NCBI RefSeq assembly: GCF_028453695.1 | Contig: NC_135777.1 | Span: 20,201,714 to 20,265,713 of the forward strand | Reading direction: 5' to 3' | DNA: 64,000 bases | Source of the DNA: Augochlora pura | Lineage: Eukaryota > Arthropoda > Insecta > Hymenoptera > Halictidae | Part shown: positions 25,748-38,900 of the stretch, piece by piece | How positions within the stretch are numbered: position 1 is the first letter of the stretch | Layout: each line of letters opens with the position of its first letter | The notes under the pieces: model-generated | Databases searched by the model: none | What the model was told of the DNA's origin: nothing | The model's input: only the letters and a program-made list of their open reading frames with translations | Position numbers and translations under genes: made by a program

Positions 25748-27269
25748 AGAGAACACCTCCCGATCGAGATCTGCGACCCGGTAACCCGGTATAATAGGCT
25801 GCGAGCCGACGTTCGTCTACGCGAAGACGGAAACCGATCGGCGCGTCGAGAGTGGAAGGCGGTCGCGCCGGTCCCAAACAGAGCGCGTGAGAAATGGATA
25901 CGCGATATCGTAATCAATTACGTTCTCCTTTTTGCACCGATCATCGAACATCAATTAGAGGACTCCCGATAGCCGGTTCTTGGAAGAATCGTTAATTGCA
26001 TTCCCGGTCGAACTGGAATTGGCCCGATTCGAGGGAGCCACACGGTGGTGGAATCGCGCGCTCGATCTCGAAGGACAAATCATTCGCTCGCCCGAATCGT
26101 CTCGCGGGAATCGCGCGGTCCCGCGTAAACAGCGGCGCGGGCACGGAACGGCACGGCGCGCGGCGCGGCGCGGCGCGGCTGGAGGGAAGAATGAAGGATT
26201 AACGTCTCAATTCCGGGTAATCACGGCGAGGATCGCTAGTCGCCGATCGATGGCCGGTTGCGCAAAAGCCAATCGACTTTAACGAGAGTCCTCCGGTTTA
26301 ATTAACGAGCGCGCGCGCTCGTTCCCCGGGCCGCGGTAATCGTGCGATGGAGCGAGATGGTCGCGCGGCGCGCGGCGTGTGACGCGTTCGCAGAAGCGGG
26401 AGAGCGACGGAGCCGGTGCATCGGTTGATAAACACGTCAAACTGCGGGGTGCACGTGTTCGGAACGTGCGTTACAAACCGGCGTACACGTGTAGAACGTT
26501 GCCAACCGCTTTATCTTACAAGCGTTCGACGCCTGCCAATGTAAACGCCTCCGTCGCCGCCGCTCCGCTCCGCGCCGCCTCGCCTCGTCTCTCCGCCGTT
26601 GTCCCAAGCCTATTCGCGCTCGCCGCGAAGAATCTCCGCCGTTACGAGGGGGGAACCGTGCGCGACGGGAGAAGGATCCGCGGCGTCCGTCACGGAGAGA
26701 TACCCGGGACGCGGGAATTTCGGTGAAATTCCTGTACTCTCGCCGCCAACCTACCCCGACGATCCGCCTCGCCGGCCGCGCGGACGATACTTTTCCCGGC
26801 GCCCTGGCCCGCGCCGCCGAGCCTAGACTCGTCGAACACAGATTTGCTTTTAGCACGGCTTCAGGACCTGCCGCGGCCCGTGCCAACCCGATGACGCCTC
26901 TCCGACCCTAAAATGTTAGCGCCGATCGCTGGCGACGAGGCGGGAGACTTCTGAAGAGTGTCCCATGACTAAGAATATACCGAGCGATCTCACACGTGGG
27001 AAAGTACCGGGGATGATCCTGAGGTGATAGAGAATTTTACGCGCGCTTCGGCGGCCGCGCCTCTTCCTGCTTCGCGGATCGGAGATCTCGTCGCGAAATC
27101 CCGATTTTTCTTAAAAAGCGGACCCGTCCGATGCTCGCGACGAGGTCTTCGACTCCCGCGGAACTCGAAGAGCCGAGGTCTTTCTCCATGAAACGTGAGA
27201 CGTTTGTGTGGCGAATGTTCACGTGATTAACGGTCGTAGAGCGTTGTTGTATAATGAAGTTTACGATCT

Positions 27270-28057
27270 TGTATATAGGACTTGTACATACGTAGCAATT
27301 AGCCGTTTCCCCGAAAGTATTTTATTCATTAATGGCGCTCGAAACATCGACGCCGCTCCATTGTCAACGACACACCGCAACGACGATATTGTTAATGATT
27401 TTCTATACACATATGCTTTGTTAGCTACTTGTTATCGAGGATTATCGAGGTAGTCAATAAATGGCCAGTATTTTACGTTTTGGTTGAATATTGTTGATCG
27501 CATCTGAACACCGACTTTGGACACGTGCAATCGTAGATGTATGGTAATTTAATTAAGATCCCCCCCCTCCCCCCCACCCGAGGCGGCGTGTGGGGATACT
27601 GTAGGACCCCCATTGATCCGTACCGAGGTATCTCAATTAGCGATTAAGAAAGGGTGCGTGAAAGTGTGTAAATATCGATTAGGCAACCGCGCGAATGGGA
27701 CCCGGGCCAGTACTTACTTGTACATAAACTAATGAATTACACTGTTCAGAGTAATTCCATGATCTTCGAACGTAGAGGAAGATATATCGTACATGTTATC
27801 GGTGAATTTTGTCGATCATTGGTTACCATGCTCGAATTATCCTGACCAGTATATTTCGTTGTTTCGAATAATCTTTATAAATCGACCCCGCGACACTCTT
27901 GCGAATTTAAAATAGAAATATATTATACCCATTAATATACATCTCGGCGTACACGTTACTGTAACTAATCTCTAGACTGATAGGCGAATCGTGAAGCCAT
28001 GCTGTTTTACAAGTAAAGTACAAATCCACCAATCCCTGGGCCCGACACTTGTAAATA
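27270..28057 (+). promoter_or_regulatory. cluster of five Pumilio-type recognition octamers (TGTANATA)
   Basis: Exact matches to the PUF consensus UGUANAUA lie at 27270-27277 (TGTATATA), 27283-27290 (TGTACATA), 27667-27674 (TGTAAATA), 27719-27726 (TGTACATA) and 28050-28057 (TGTAAATA). All are on the sense strand of the upstream receptor gene. The first two are five bases apart. A GTTGT, like box A of the hunchback Nanos response element, starts at 27243. Pumilio proteins bind such octamers in 3' UTRs and repress or destabilise the mRNA (family knowledge). That this stretch is transcribed is inferred. Confidence 0.5.
27456..27461 (+). terminator. candidate proximal poly(A) signal of the knirps-family gene
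   Basis: AATAAA on the sense strand, about 1.7 kb after the stop codon. Use of this signal would leave only the first two Pumilio-type octamers in the transcript. Confidence 0.3.
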
Positions 28058-28334
28058 CTCGGTAAAAGTAATCTATACGGAAAATTTTACACCGGACAAA
28101 AATTCTCTGTGTTTCGATGTATCGCTGCTTCGGCGACGTTCAGGCTAGCCGAGAAACCGACTTGCAAATACGCGTCGACCATTAAATCGTAGAATTAGCG
28201 ATTCATTAGAGATACGGAAGCCACACACTGCCACGTTGAACTAGTTAAACGCGAGAAACTAGGACGACCGATCCGTGATGTCGTCGGTTTTGTACAAACA
28301 ACGAAGAGAAGCCAATTGAAGAAGATATTTGTCG

Positions 28335-28353
28335 ATATATATATATATATATA
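28335..28353. repeat. (AT)n microsatellite
   Basis: About nine AT units, after the last Pumilio-type site. Confidence 0.9.
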
Positions 28354-28476
28354 CAACCGATTCGAAATTCGATTATCGTTTAAAAATTAATTATCCAGGT
28401 CAATTATGTTTCAAGCGCTTGCAGTACTTCATTAAACTTAAGTAGACGATTAATAACAATTGGAAATGATAAGTGA

Positions 28477-28528
28477 AATAAAGATGTTAATTTTGATACG
28501 AAGTCTTAGATACATTTTCAATAATAAA
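28477..28528 (+). terminator. candidate distal poly(A) signals of the knirps-family gene
   Basis: Two AATAAA hexamers at 28477-28482 and 28523-28528, beyond all five Pumilio-type sites. They would give a 3' UTR of about 2.75 kb. Confidence 0.3.
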
Positions 28529-28530
28529 TA

Positions 28531-29811
28531 CCACAAACTTTCAATGCGTAAAAGTTTTACAATCCTTTGGAAATACATACGGAGGAATACGTATAGAAGC
28601 AGTGATCAGATGGAATAGGAAAACAAGTATAACATTTTATGCGTGTAAAATTCAAATTCAAATTCAAATTCGATGTGCAGATCTTTCGGAAGATATATGA
28701 GCCGACGCATGCGCACTTCTATGCGCAACAGCTCGCAAAATATTATCGGTTAGTTCGAAGCGTCATTGCACCGCGGCTCCAGGTATTTTACAAAAATATC
28801 AATTATTTATTTAACTCTCGCGTGTTTAAGTGGTATCAGTTTATCCATTAATTATTCGAGTTCACACTGTTCGCATTTTCTAAAAGTGTACACACATATC
28901 GTACTACGATTTAAGTCGAATCCTAGATGAGCTGTGCAACAGTTGCAATGCGATACGTTACCACCCGCGATTTCATTAGTATTTTTATTTATTCGACAAG
29001 TAGTCGTCACGCGAAGTGTGCGAAACAAAGGGTGATCGTGGTTAAGATAATCGCGTGGACTATTTCGTGGGCTGCATTCCTGGATAATCGCTTAAACCGG
29101 CGGATAAGTATCTGGACGTACCAGGAGAACATGGCGGCGAGAAGGTAAGGTAGAATTTTACTCGAACGATTTAAAAGAAAGCGCGAGACGACCCGTTCCT
29201 CTCGATTTTCCTAGAATTTCCGTTCGAAATACTTAATTAGCGTACGCTCGTCGCGTTGTTACACGGTTCTTTGGCTACATCGGTTGAAATTTTGGCTAAC
29301 GGAGCGCATGGAACAGGCACGATCTTACTTACCGAACGTACATCCGTGTCACCGGCGCCTTTGATAGCCTCTAATACGTATTCAGCAGTTCGCATTTTTC
29401 CGTAGATTTTCACATTTCACGTTTACTTTCGAGCGCGCCGTTGTAATACAGATTAGATTTCCAAGACATCTGTTCACAATTTAACGCATGATTTAACAAG
29501 CCCCTTGGGAACCGGTCTGTGTACCCAGCCATCTCCGTCCGATTGCTATGCGGAACACGAACGATTGTTTGGCATACTTTAATCCCGTTCAGAGCCAAAT
29601 CCTTAATTGCAAGCCAATATCGGTCGATTTCGATCGCTCGCTTGTTAACGCATACATAACCAATTTAACGATCGTTTCGCTCACGAATTCAAAATCGATC
29701 GTGAATTAGTTCCTTAGAAAATGGTGAATACGATTAATTATGAGAACGGTCTCAATTAAGAAACTCAATATCTTCGTATAGTAATGCACACGATTCAAGA
29801 ATCATTTAATA
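28531..29811. other. AT-rich spacer between the convergent knirps-family and BTB genes
   Basis: No gene recognised. The two genes converge here, so the 3' ends of both transcripts should lie in or beside it. Confidence 0.6.
28647..28671. repeat. AAATTC hexanucleotide repeat
   Basis: Four tandem copies of AAATTC. Confidence 0.85.
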
Positions 29812-29817
29812 TTTATT
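29812..29817 (-). terminator. candidate poly(A) signal of the BTB-BACK-TLDc gene
   Basis: AATAAA on the minus strand about 290 bases after the stop codon; position is plausible but unproven. Confidence 0.35.
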
Positions 29818-30102
29818 TCCCATCAATTCAATAAAATTTTATCGTATAAACAAGTAAAATTAATAACCAGAGATATATTATAGCAACTCTGCTGGTAGTA
29901 TATATTTCGTATCGTATTCGAATAAGTAATAAAAATTATATTTACTCTAATTATGCTCTGTGCATATTGAAGTTTGGAATTCAATTTTAAACTGAACAAG
30001 AAACTCCACTTTTACCTGTTCAATTTCAACAGTACGTGTCCATCTTACGTTGTACTCATGCAAATATATATGTACAAATCTATGAAAGGCTGTGTACGTT
30101 TC

Positions 30103-30304
30103 TTAATGAGCGGATTTGTCGACCGGATGATTGGGAGTGAAGACCTCGTAGTCTACTACGGAGAAATGATATTCTCCCATGAGAACAGTGGTGGAAGCAT
30201 GTTCGCCGTCGTAACTGTGAGGAAGATTACTGTAGCTCTCCATGTTCACGTTGCAATTGCTGGAGATGAGTAGATCAGCTCCTGCTCCAAAAATTGGTCC
30301 AATG
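30103..30304 (-). CDS. BTB-BACK-TLDc gene, last exon
   Basis: Acceptor TTTCTTTCAG. Encodes IGPIFGAGADLLISSNCN and on to FSVVDYEVFTPNHPVDKSAH, then TAA at 30105-30103. The FGAG-D-L-I and YEVF segments close the TLDc fold. A minus-strand AATAAA lies at 29817-29812, giving a 3' UTR of about 290 bases. Confidence 0.92.
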
Positions 30305-33300
30305 CTGAAAGAAAAAGGAAACAGGTTTTAAAACGTTCTAGAAACTTGTTGAACTGTATTCTATTCATAATGAACACTGAAACAATGATTCTTACTCTGG
30401 GTGATAGCAAATGGCGAATGGTCTCTTCACAATATCATATTTCGTGGGAGGCACATCTTGGTTGTTCGTTAAAGTAAAGAGGAAGGCTTTCTGGGAGAAA
30501 ATGTAGTGGCCCTTAGCATTTGTCTTGCCCCAAGGAGCATCGCTGAAACCTCCACAAATTTCTCCTCGGGTTCCCTACATCATGGACAAAAATATTAATC
30601 AATCGGACAAACTTTATATTGGAAAAATAAACGATTGAAAAATTAAAAGTACTTACCAATACAATCACGTATGTTGGACAAACACCATCGCAGTGTCGGT
30701 GGAACGATGTCGCCGAGTAACCATGACTAGAGGCCCTGAAACAGATTAATGTTTAGACGATCGTAATGCGCGTAAATATCAAGTGCGAGATGAACGTACC
30801 GGTACACTAGTCGCCAGCTCTGTTTCGGTGATCCGTACCACTGATTCAGAAGGCGCTGAAAGCCCATCTTGTCCCGGGAGAGGATCTGCGATCCTGGGAA
30901 AAGGAACGGACTGACTCTCGGTTGTAGCCGCTTATCCGCGCAGTATTTGTTCGGCAACGCTGCATACCTATACCTAAAACATAACGTAAAAATCGAAAGC
31001 CTCCGAGAAAGACAAGATTTCCCGGCAAACCGTACCTTACGAATTTCGAGCCACTTGAGCGATCGCGATTGAATAATTCGTACCTCTCCAAGGATAGCTC
31101 TATTGGCACAGCTCCGGTTGGCTCAACTTCCTCGGCGAACACCTGGCTGTCGATCAGCAGCAGTCGTACGTGATTAATCACCCCTGACAAGTGCAGGCAA
31201 ACCCTCACACGTTCCTCCTCTGCCCAGTGCTGAGTAGGCTGCGTCACCCCTGCCTAGGAGCGTGGTCCGCACGGTTAAGCGTTTCTTAACTCGTAATTCT
31301 AAATTCTGATCCAAGAACCTAAGGACCCAAGGACCCGGTAATCGTATGCGACATAAGGTCTGAGACCTTGCACAACGTACACATGCTTAAAGCATCAAGT
31401 CTTCTTGGAAATCGAGGGATTCAATGTACTCAGAGACGGAATAAAATTCTGAAGGAGAAAGAACCTGATATTTGGCCCAATTTAGAACCGCTCTCCAAAC
31501 GTCCTCTTCCTCCAGGCCCAAGTAGTCTGAGGATATGAGTTTAACCAGCGCATCCTTTGGCAGATTGCAGAATGCTGTCGTTTTCACCGTATCTACTGCA
31601 TTCTCTTCGATGAAAGCAAAGCACCTCTCAATAAAAGATGAACACGCTCCTTTACCACCTATAGTAAATAAAGCGAAGTTTTATTTCCAAACTATAAAAT
31701 AAAATAAATATGTATTTTTATTCCCAAACTTCTAAACTATAGATAGTTTCTATAATTCAGGCTGTGAAAAAATGAATGTTTATTAGATGTACATACTTTT
31801 GAGTTGCGTACAAACGATTGGAGCAATTAGGATCTACATTAAATTACTATCAATAACACTGTGATTCAAAAATATTTATTAAGGATAAGTAAATTCCACA
31901 TTTGCTACAGTAACTGTCTCATCGTGTAATATTTACATCCATAGTTGTAGTGGAAAATCGAAATTACAAAACAGACTACGGTTCTGTACACGAGCGAAAC
32001 ATACATTGTAGTGTTTTTAATGGAAGAAACAGACCCCATGGGTGTAGTTCTTAACATAGAAACGTCCTAGATTCCTTGAACAGTATAAATCGTTACAATA
32101 AAGTAGTTTTCTATTAGAGAACGATATGCCATTCCGTGATGACAGTGATATCCGGTGACAATTTGTACTAGAAAATTTGTCATTATCTAATTCTAATCGC
32201 CTTCAGTTGCGCGCCACGTATAGTGGTTATGGTGTCAACAATGTCTTTTCATAGTGTCTATCAAATATCACTTTTTACGTGTGTACAATTCACACACGAG
32301 ATCCCCGCAGAGGTCAAAATAATACATTTGTTGTTCATCCGAAGACGTCCTTTGAGGTTAAGTCATCCTCTGATAATTAATTCGCTCCTGGATTGGTATT
32401 TTGTATTAATGTTATGTTGTCGCCCTTCAACATAATGCGTCCCAGCGGTTTTCTATTCTTGGTCTTCATATGGTATTCCTCGGCGTCGTCCAATACCAAA
32501 TTCATGTACTCGTCGAAGCCAACGATGTGACCCTCGATACGCAGATTCACATTCTCGAACAGCCAAACTTGCACACGCGAACGGTTTTGCAAATATCGAA
32601 ATATAAGGTTGATGGGCTGTACCATCACCTTCTGGACTTTCTGCGGTCCCTTGTACGACATTTTTGTTATCGTTTTTCAAAAAATATCAGGCAACGCTTG
32701 ATAAACGCGTGCTTTGTAAATGCCGGACGGCGGAAGATGTGGCGTCACGGTCCTACCAACTGCTGCCGGTTGTTGCTAGACACTAGTCACTTATCAAGAT
32801 TTCTCTCAAAAATAGAAAAATATTTGAACGTGGAAAAGTTCATTCCGAAACGAAGAATTAAACGTGGACTGAAAATCTAACTCGCTAGAATTGAAAAGGA
32901 AATTTCTTTCTCAATAAAATTTAACAAAATATTTATATAAGTTCCTAGTGGACAAATGTTTAAATGTTGCTGCCCTTGAGGTCGTAAAATGTCCCTAGTG
33001 GGGTTGAACCCTACTGAAGTTTGCTTATTAAAGAGCGCTCTCTGTGTGCCTGTTTCGTATGAATCACTAGAGCTCTGTGGATAAAGCAGAGTCCAGACTG
33101 GTAATGAAATATATTAACTTAACGTAAACTATTAACTATTGATTTTGATAAAGCAGAATGCAAACAGTTTTGTAGATAACAATGCACTAGTAATTATGAT
33201 GTACATTAAATCTAAATGCATCTACTTTTTATCAAATCTCAAAAACAAAAGCATATTGTAAAATTGAAGAAAATCCGAAAGGGAAGAGCGATATAAATTA

Positions 33301-35871
33301 TTTTACTATCACCACATTTCCCTATAACGTGCTGCCTTGGCGGTAAACGTAATAACCACGAGCAGCTTATGGTCGATAACTTACCGTATGCACATACAGA
33401 ATCTTTGTAAATAAATTCAATATTTAATTTATTACTTGTCCTGCACTTATCATGCAAAATAATATTTTAAAGCCAAGAAACTCTTAATTTGCAATATTAT
33501 AAATATTCTAAAAGAACCGATAAAGGAATACGCGAAAATCCCCACAGCCGCTTCAAATGTAAGCACATTCAAAAACAATAGTCATTTAACACACAAGAAG
33601 TGCGATCGTTTTGTACTCGAAAATTCGAGGCATTAAACATGGTCCGCAGCAAATAGTTTAAGTTTCTCGCGTCACGTTCTCCAAAGGGAGTCGAATCGGC
33701 AACTTCGACAATGGGAATTGTTTGATGCTTGAACTTTTAACAGGATGCCATGAATAACTTACCAGGGACCCGTTCTTGAGCATCCAGGGCTGCAGTCAAA
33801 AGAGCACACGCGTTTCCGGGGCTGAGAGTGGCGGAGACGTGTTCCTCGCAACTTCTCCAAAGTTCCTCGACTCCGAGTTCTTGGGCGAGACCCAGCATCT
33901 CGAAGATGCCACTGTCCTGTAGCATGATCTATAGAAAAGTTACCGGTTGAATCTCGGTCGTGTCTCGTGTCTTTAGTGCCACGCAAAACTTTCGCGATCT
34001 CTTATTCATGGCGAGACGATAACCATAGCTGCATTTAATATCTTCAAAGCCCGAGGTAGTGGGAGAAAAATTTATTCGCCGGAAGCTGCGAGAAGCGTCA
34101 AAGGTTAATCGAGCTCTCTCAAGATTTACAGGGAAACTTGAAGTCTATAAGTCTGCAGCATGTATAGCTAAACCAGAACAAAAGCATCGTTTATAGACGA
34201 TAACGCTACAACTATTTTTCTCTGTTAATACACTATTTTAACAAGTTAAGTGATGAATTTGAAAACCAAAAATCTACAATATTTAAATCATTTAATTAAT
34301 GAAACCGTGACTAGGAAGTTCAAATATATTATAAGAAATATTAGTTTAGCTCTCTGGAGTTATAAAAATACTAGTGAAATTTGTACAATATATTACAATA
34401 AGAAATAATTAAGAAATCCAACTAAAAATTAACGTCGCCCTATAACGAAGAGTAGTAAGAATGATTCTCAAGACTGGTCAGGACTTAGTATTTTAACCCC
34501 CATAAAGCTTCCAGAATGATCCTTCTCCCGACCACTGAACTCTTGGCCTCGAAGATACAAATGACGGCAATGCTGGCCGGGGCCCTTTCCGACTGAATTA
34601 TTTACCTTGCCGGTGTAAATGTAATGTATGAACTGTCGGAATGTCTCTGGATGGGCGTGTGGCATGCGCACAGGTGTGGGGTTTCCGGGTGTGCCGATCC
34701 TCTTCGCCGCCGTAAAATTCTTGCACCTGGGAAAATCAATGGGAAGACATCGGACTTTGTAAAAGCATTAATTACCATGACGGTGGAGAACGCGCGAGAA
34801 ATAAAGCAGGAGAGGCTCGTCGCGTGTAACAGCGCGCTATAGGATCCGGCGTGGCTGCGTGGCTCTTCTAACGAACACCCACCACTTCGCCTTTCGTCAG
34901 CAGCGGCTCCCACTTCTGCCAGTGTTTCTTGTTACAAAAGGGCTTAATTGACTTCGTCAGGAAGCTCCGTTGCCACCGAGAGCGTACTCGCTGCGTGCGC
35001 GGCTAGGCTTTGGTTTTCGTTCTCCTCTAGAAGCTTAATGGCGACCTTCGAAAAAAAGTCACTTCGCACCCTCTCTCTCTCTCTCTCTCTCTCCCTACGG
35101 GCGAGCCGAGGGATGGGTGGGGCGCGCGCACTCGCCGGAGCGAATCTTTTCCGGCACTTCGAGCTGGAAACGGATCCCCCATGACCCATTGGGAGAACAT
35201 TCGATCTCTTCCGGCCGCCAGCCGTTCTTCCACCTTGCCCGACTAGGTACACAAAGGGTGTGTGGGCTTTCATCATCGACAAGTCTCTCGTGGAACGCGC
35301 GCGGAGCTCTCTCGGAGCGCGCACCTGCCGCGCGCGATGCACTCTCCGGAATACGCTTTTCTTCGCGCATCCGCGGAAATTACTTGAAAATATCCCACAT
35401 ACCCACCGGCTTTCGGGGCGCGTACGCGGAACAACGCGGCAAGACCGCGCGGAAACAAGAGGGTGAGAGAACCGCGGCACACGGGATCGGATTCTGGGTG
35501 AAATATCAAAACTCGCTCGCGCGAGGAAAGAAACGCCGTTGCGATTCACGAGCGGAAAGAAACAAAAGCGGGGCTGGAGGGGTGGCGGTTTGAAGAAGCA
35601 GAGAAGTCGAGGGGCGGGAGAACGCGGACAAGCCCTTAAACGGATTCTTTCTCGCTCACAGAGGCCGCCGGCATAAAACGACAATGGTTTCTAATACCAC
35701 TAACCACGACGACCGGGCGAAAAGATTCCGCGATGCTGAAAAACTGAGAGTCGCCGGGAAAGTCGAAAGCGNNNNNNNNNNNNNNNNNNNNNNNNNNNNN
35801 NNNNNNNNNNNNNNNNNNNNNNNNNNNNNNNNNNNNNNNNNNNNNNNNNNNNNNNNNNNNNNNNNNNNNNN

Positions 35872-35917
<46 letters not shown>

Positions 35918-38900
35918 GAGAGACAGGGATGGAGAGGGAAAGTCGGAAAATCGTGGCCCGAGCTACCGAAACATGGTTGCCGAGTCGACAGAGGAAAACT
36001 AGTGCTCAAAAAAATTAAAAACACCACCACCGCGCGCACACAGAAACGCGGGCGGCGCGGCTTGTATTTGCACACAGGTGCGGCGGTTGCGCGGCTCCAC
36101 CTTTAACAGACCGAAACAGCTCGACTTTTACGCTCTCGCGTGCAGTTTGGGAACGATGCGGGCTGCGCATAATATCAAAGCTATAGTTCGCACCGCGTGT
36201 CGATTTCTACAAATTAGAGGGCGGGAAAACGTTCGAGTACCGCGAAACGTAATCTCCGTATACTAACTTCAAACGATCGCTCGCGAAAATTTATCTTTGA
36301 ACTCGCGGGGAGGAAAGAAAGCGGGCGGGGTTCGTTTCGAGGCGGTTCGACCGGAGAAAAGGAAACGCCCGGTACCCCCATGGAGCAGATTTTAAGTAGA
36401 GAGATAAAGACGCGGCTTGCCTCGTCGCGATAATGCGGCGGCGGCGGCGGCGGGGGTAGGAGCGAGCCGTTGCAAGAAGTCGGCGGTTGGAAAAGGATCG
36501 CGGCGGAATAAAAGAAAAAGAAGGGAGAGGAGAACGAGAGGAAACCGAAGGCTGGCAGAGAGAGAGAAGCTTTTCCCTAATCACAGGCGAACGCCTGCCG
36601 CGGAATCAAAGAAAACCAAATATCAGCGGAGCGACGCCGAGGAAAGAATAGGGCACGGCGGCCGCGTCTGGTGTGACGACGAGGTGTCACGGGGGGTGGT
36701 AACGTAGGTTCACGAGCTCGACGCGGAAAGAGGATGTTAGGGGTAGGGGGCTAGTGGCGCAGGAAAACGAGGGTCGCGGCTGCTTGGTTTCACGGCGGCA
36801 AGGGTTGAATGTCGCCGCGGGCTGCGCTACTAACGACCAAGCGTGCGATTATATAGCGGCTCCGTCGATTTCCGCGCAAAAACCGCCTCCGCTTCCGGTG
36901 CACGGGACTCAAATTCGCGTCACGCCTCCTTGTTTCCCATGACTTTGAAACGCCCGGCACTCACCGTGCTCCATTATCGGCTCCCCGGCTAAGGGGAAAC
37001 TAAAGCCGCTCCCGCGACCCCGAAAGCAATCTCGAAAAATTCTCCGGAGGACTTTGCAACCACTAGAACGTCTATCGCGGGCTGACTTCCGATCATAGTA
37101 TGCAAATGATATAATTTATTCGAGTTTCCCGGTGGCTGTTTAATGCTCGAGAGTTACAGATCGCGGCGGAGAATAGAAAATAATCTGAAACAACGAATGG
37201 CAGAAATTCTTGAAACTTTGTTCGACTGCTTTATTCTGTAAGGGTGGTCTTCAGCTGAGGGGCAGCTGAAGATACACTTGCAGTACCGTCCACAAATATT
37301 TGGACACTTTCTGAAGGGCTCCATTTCGAGAATGACTTTATGCTCGTCGGTTTTGTATAAATTGAAGTTTCAATAATTTTAGTATGTTATTCGAATTATT
37401 CACCTCATTTATCATACATGAAAAATATATATCATATAAGAATAAATGTTATTCATCTTACTCTAACCATTAGATTGTGTCACCGACTTTTTACAGTTAA
37501 ATAAAATAATTTATTGTTACATTAGGAACAGCAAAAAGTAACTTCAAATATGTGTGTTGAGAAATTATGCCGAGAGCGAAGCTCAGGATGGTCATAAACA
37601 GCGATAGTTATGAGAACGATCCAACATCCGAGGTTTCAGCGAAACAATGACCAGCCAGGAAGAATGGTCGAAAGTACATTAGAATCGCGAGAACGCGGTT
37701 CCTCTGACTTTTACCACCGGAGCCGCGAATTCGCGAACACAGGCGAAGCAAAGCGAATGCATCACGGGGAAGACAGCTCGCAGCTTGGGGATTTAAGCAC
37801 GGAGTGCCATCGAATGGTCGAAGCACGGGCTTGTTTTTCAATTTCTTTCTGCCGTTGAACGGCGTCGTTCTCGTTTCCGCGGCGTTTCGAAATGACAAGG
37901 ATTACAAGGGGATAAGGGGCCGCGGAGAGGGCGGGGGGTGGCTAGCGACTCTTTGTCAGGATTTTCACCGGACCCGGAGAGCGCCGCGTAGAGTTTTGAG
38001 TGCGGTCGCGTATTGTCCATTCGTTTCTCCTGCGGACGCCTGTCACGAGCATGCGTAACTTAATTTTCCGAGGCCGGTGCCGACGGGCCGAGATGGAGAG
38101 GGAAAGAGAGCGGCCCGACGACAAAAGGACCGGGCGTGTACCCTCCTGCGCCGATATCAAAAGGGTTTCACGGGAATATCGTAATTGACTTTACAATTAG
38201 CATCGGCCTGTCCCGTTGGAATGTCGCTGCCTCGGCGCAACGTTGGCCGCCCCCCTCGTCCTAATGCCGAGGCCTCCCTTCTTACAGCAATTAGAATTCA
38301 CCGGCGAAAGTTGCTGCCGGGACGCGGTCGCGCCACTCCTCCCTTATTGTCCAACTAATTAGAAGGTTCGATCGATTCATTTCGACGTAACAATCCCCCG
38401 GGCGCCTCTTAATTAAAATTCATCGGTACCGCGAGCCCGGCCGCCCCTTCCGCGCGAGAAACTTCGATGACTCCGCGCGATCTCCGCTCGCGTCCGCTCG
38501 AGCCCGTTCGAGCAACGGTTTTCGTATCTGGTCCGCCGGGTCGAACATTGTTTCGCGGAAATCAGCGGGCCGCTTCGAGTCGCGCTAGCTTCCGTTATTC
38601 CGTAACGACCCTCCGGGTTTCCGGAGCCGCCCACCCAAAGCCGGGTGAATTATGTATAGGTGTGCCGGTGACTTCAAGATTTTAACGAAGTTATCATTTC
38701 CCTTCCGTCGAGCCCCGGCCCCGCAATTACCCGGGGAAAGTTAACCGCGGGCAGCCCTTTCCGCCGGCCGGCTACGAGAGAAAAGTTTCGTAACGCGGTT
38801 ACGCCGCGGAGCAAACTCGCCGGGATTTTTAAGCGAGACCCGCGGTTTTCTTGCCCCGGCCCCGAAAGATATTTTCGAACGTGCGCCCGGGGTTTCGTTG

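Larger units (their letters stand above)
25748..28530 (+). other. probable 3' UTR of the knirps-family gene
   Basis: No coding exon is visible between the receptor stop codon and about 28.5 kb. Candidate poly(A) signals AATAAA on the + strand lie at 27456-27461, 28477-28482 and 28523-28528. Composition moves from GC-rich (to about 27.05 kb) to AT-rich. A long 3' UTR with alternative ends is an inference; no transcript evidence is available. Confidence 0.45.

Noticed and set aside
24554..25756. 400-codon open frame on the minus strand opposite knirps-family exon 2
   Set aside because: It mirrors the GC-rich third-codon positions and CAG/CAA repeats of the real exon, is rich in Arg, Leu and Val runs, and has no domain. 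The + strand frame carries the zinc finger and CtBP motifs.
32470..32880. 136-codon + strand open frame
   Set aside because: Antisense shadow of SmE; no domain.
34944..35684. 246-codon minus-strand open frame
   Set aside because: Low-complexity frame over a CT/GA tract in the BTB intron, no domain and no fit to neighbouring exon phases.
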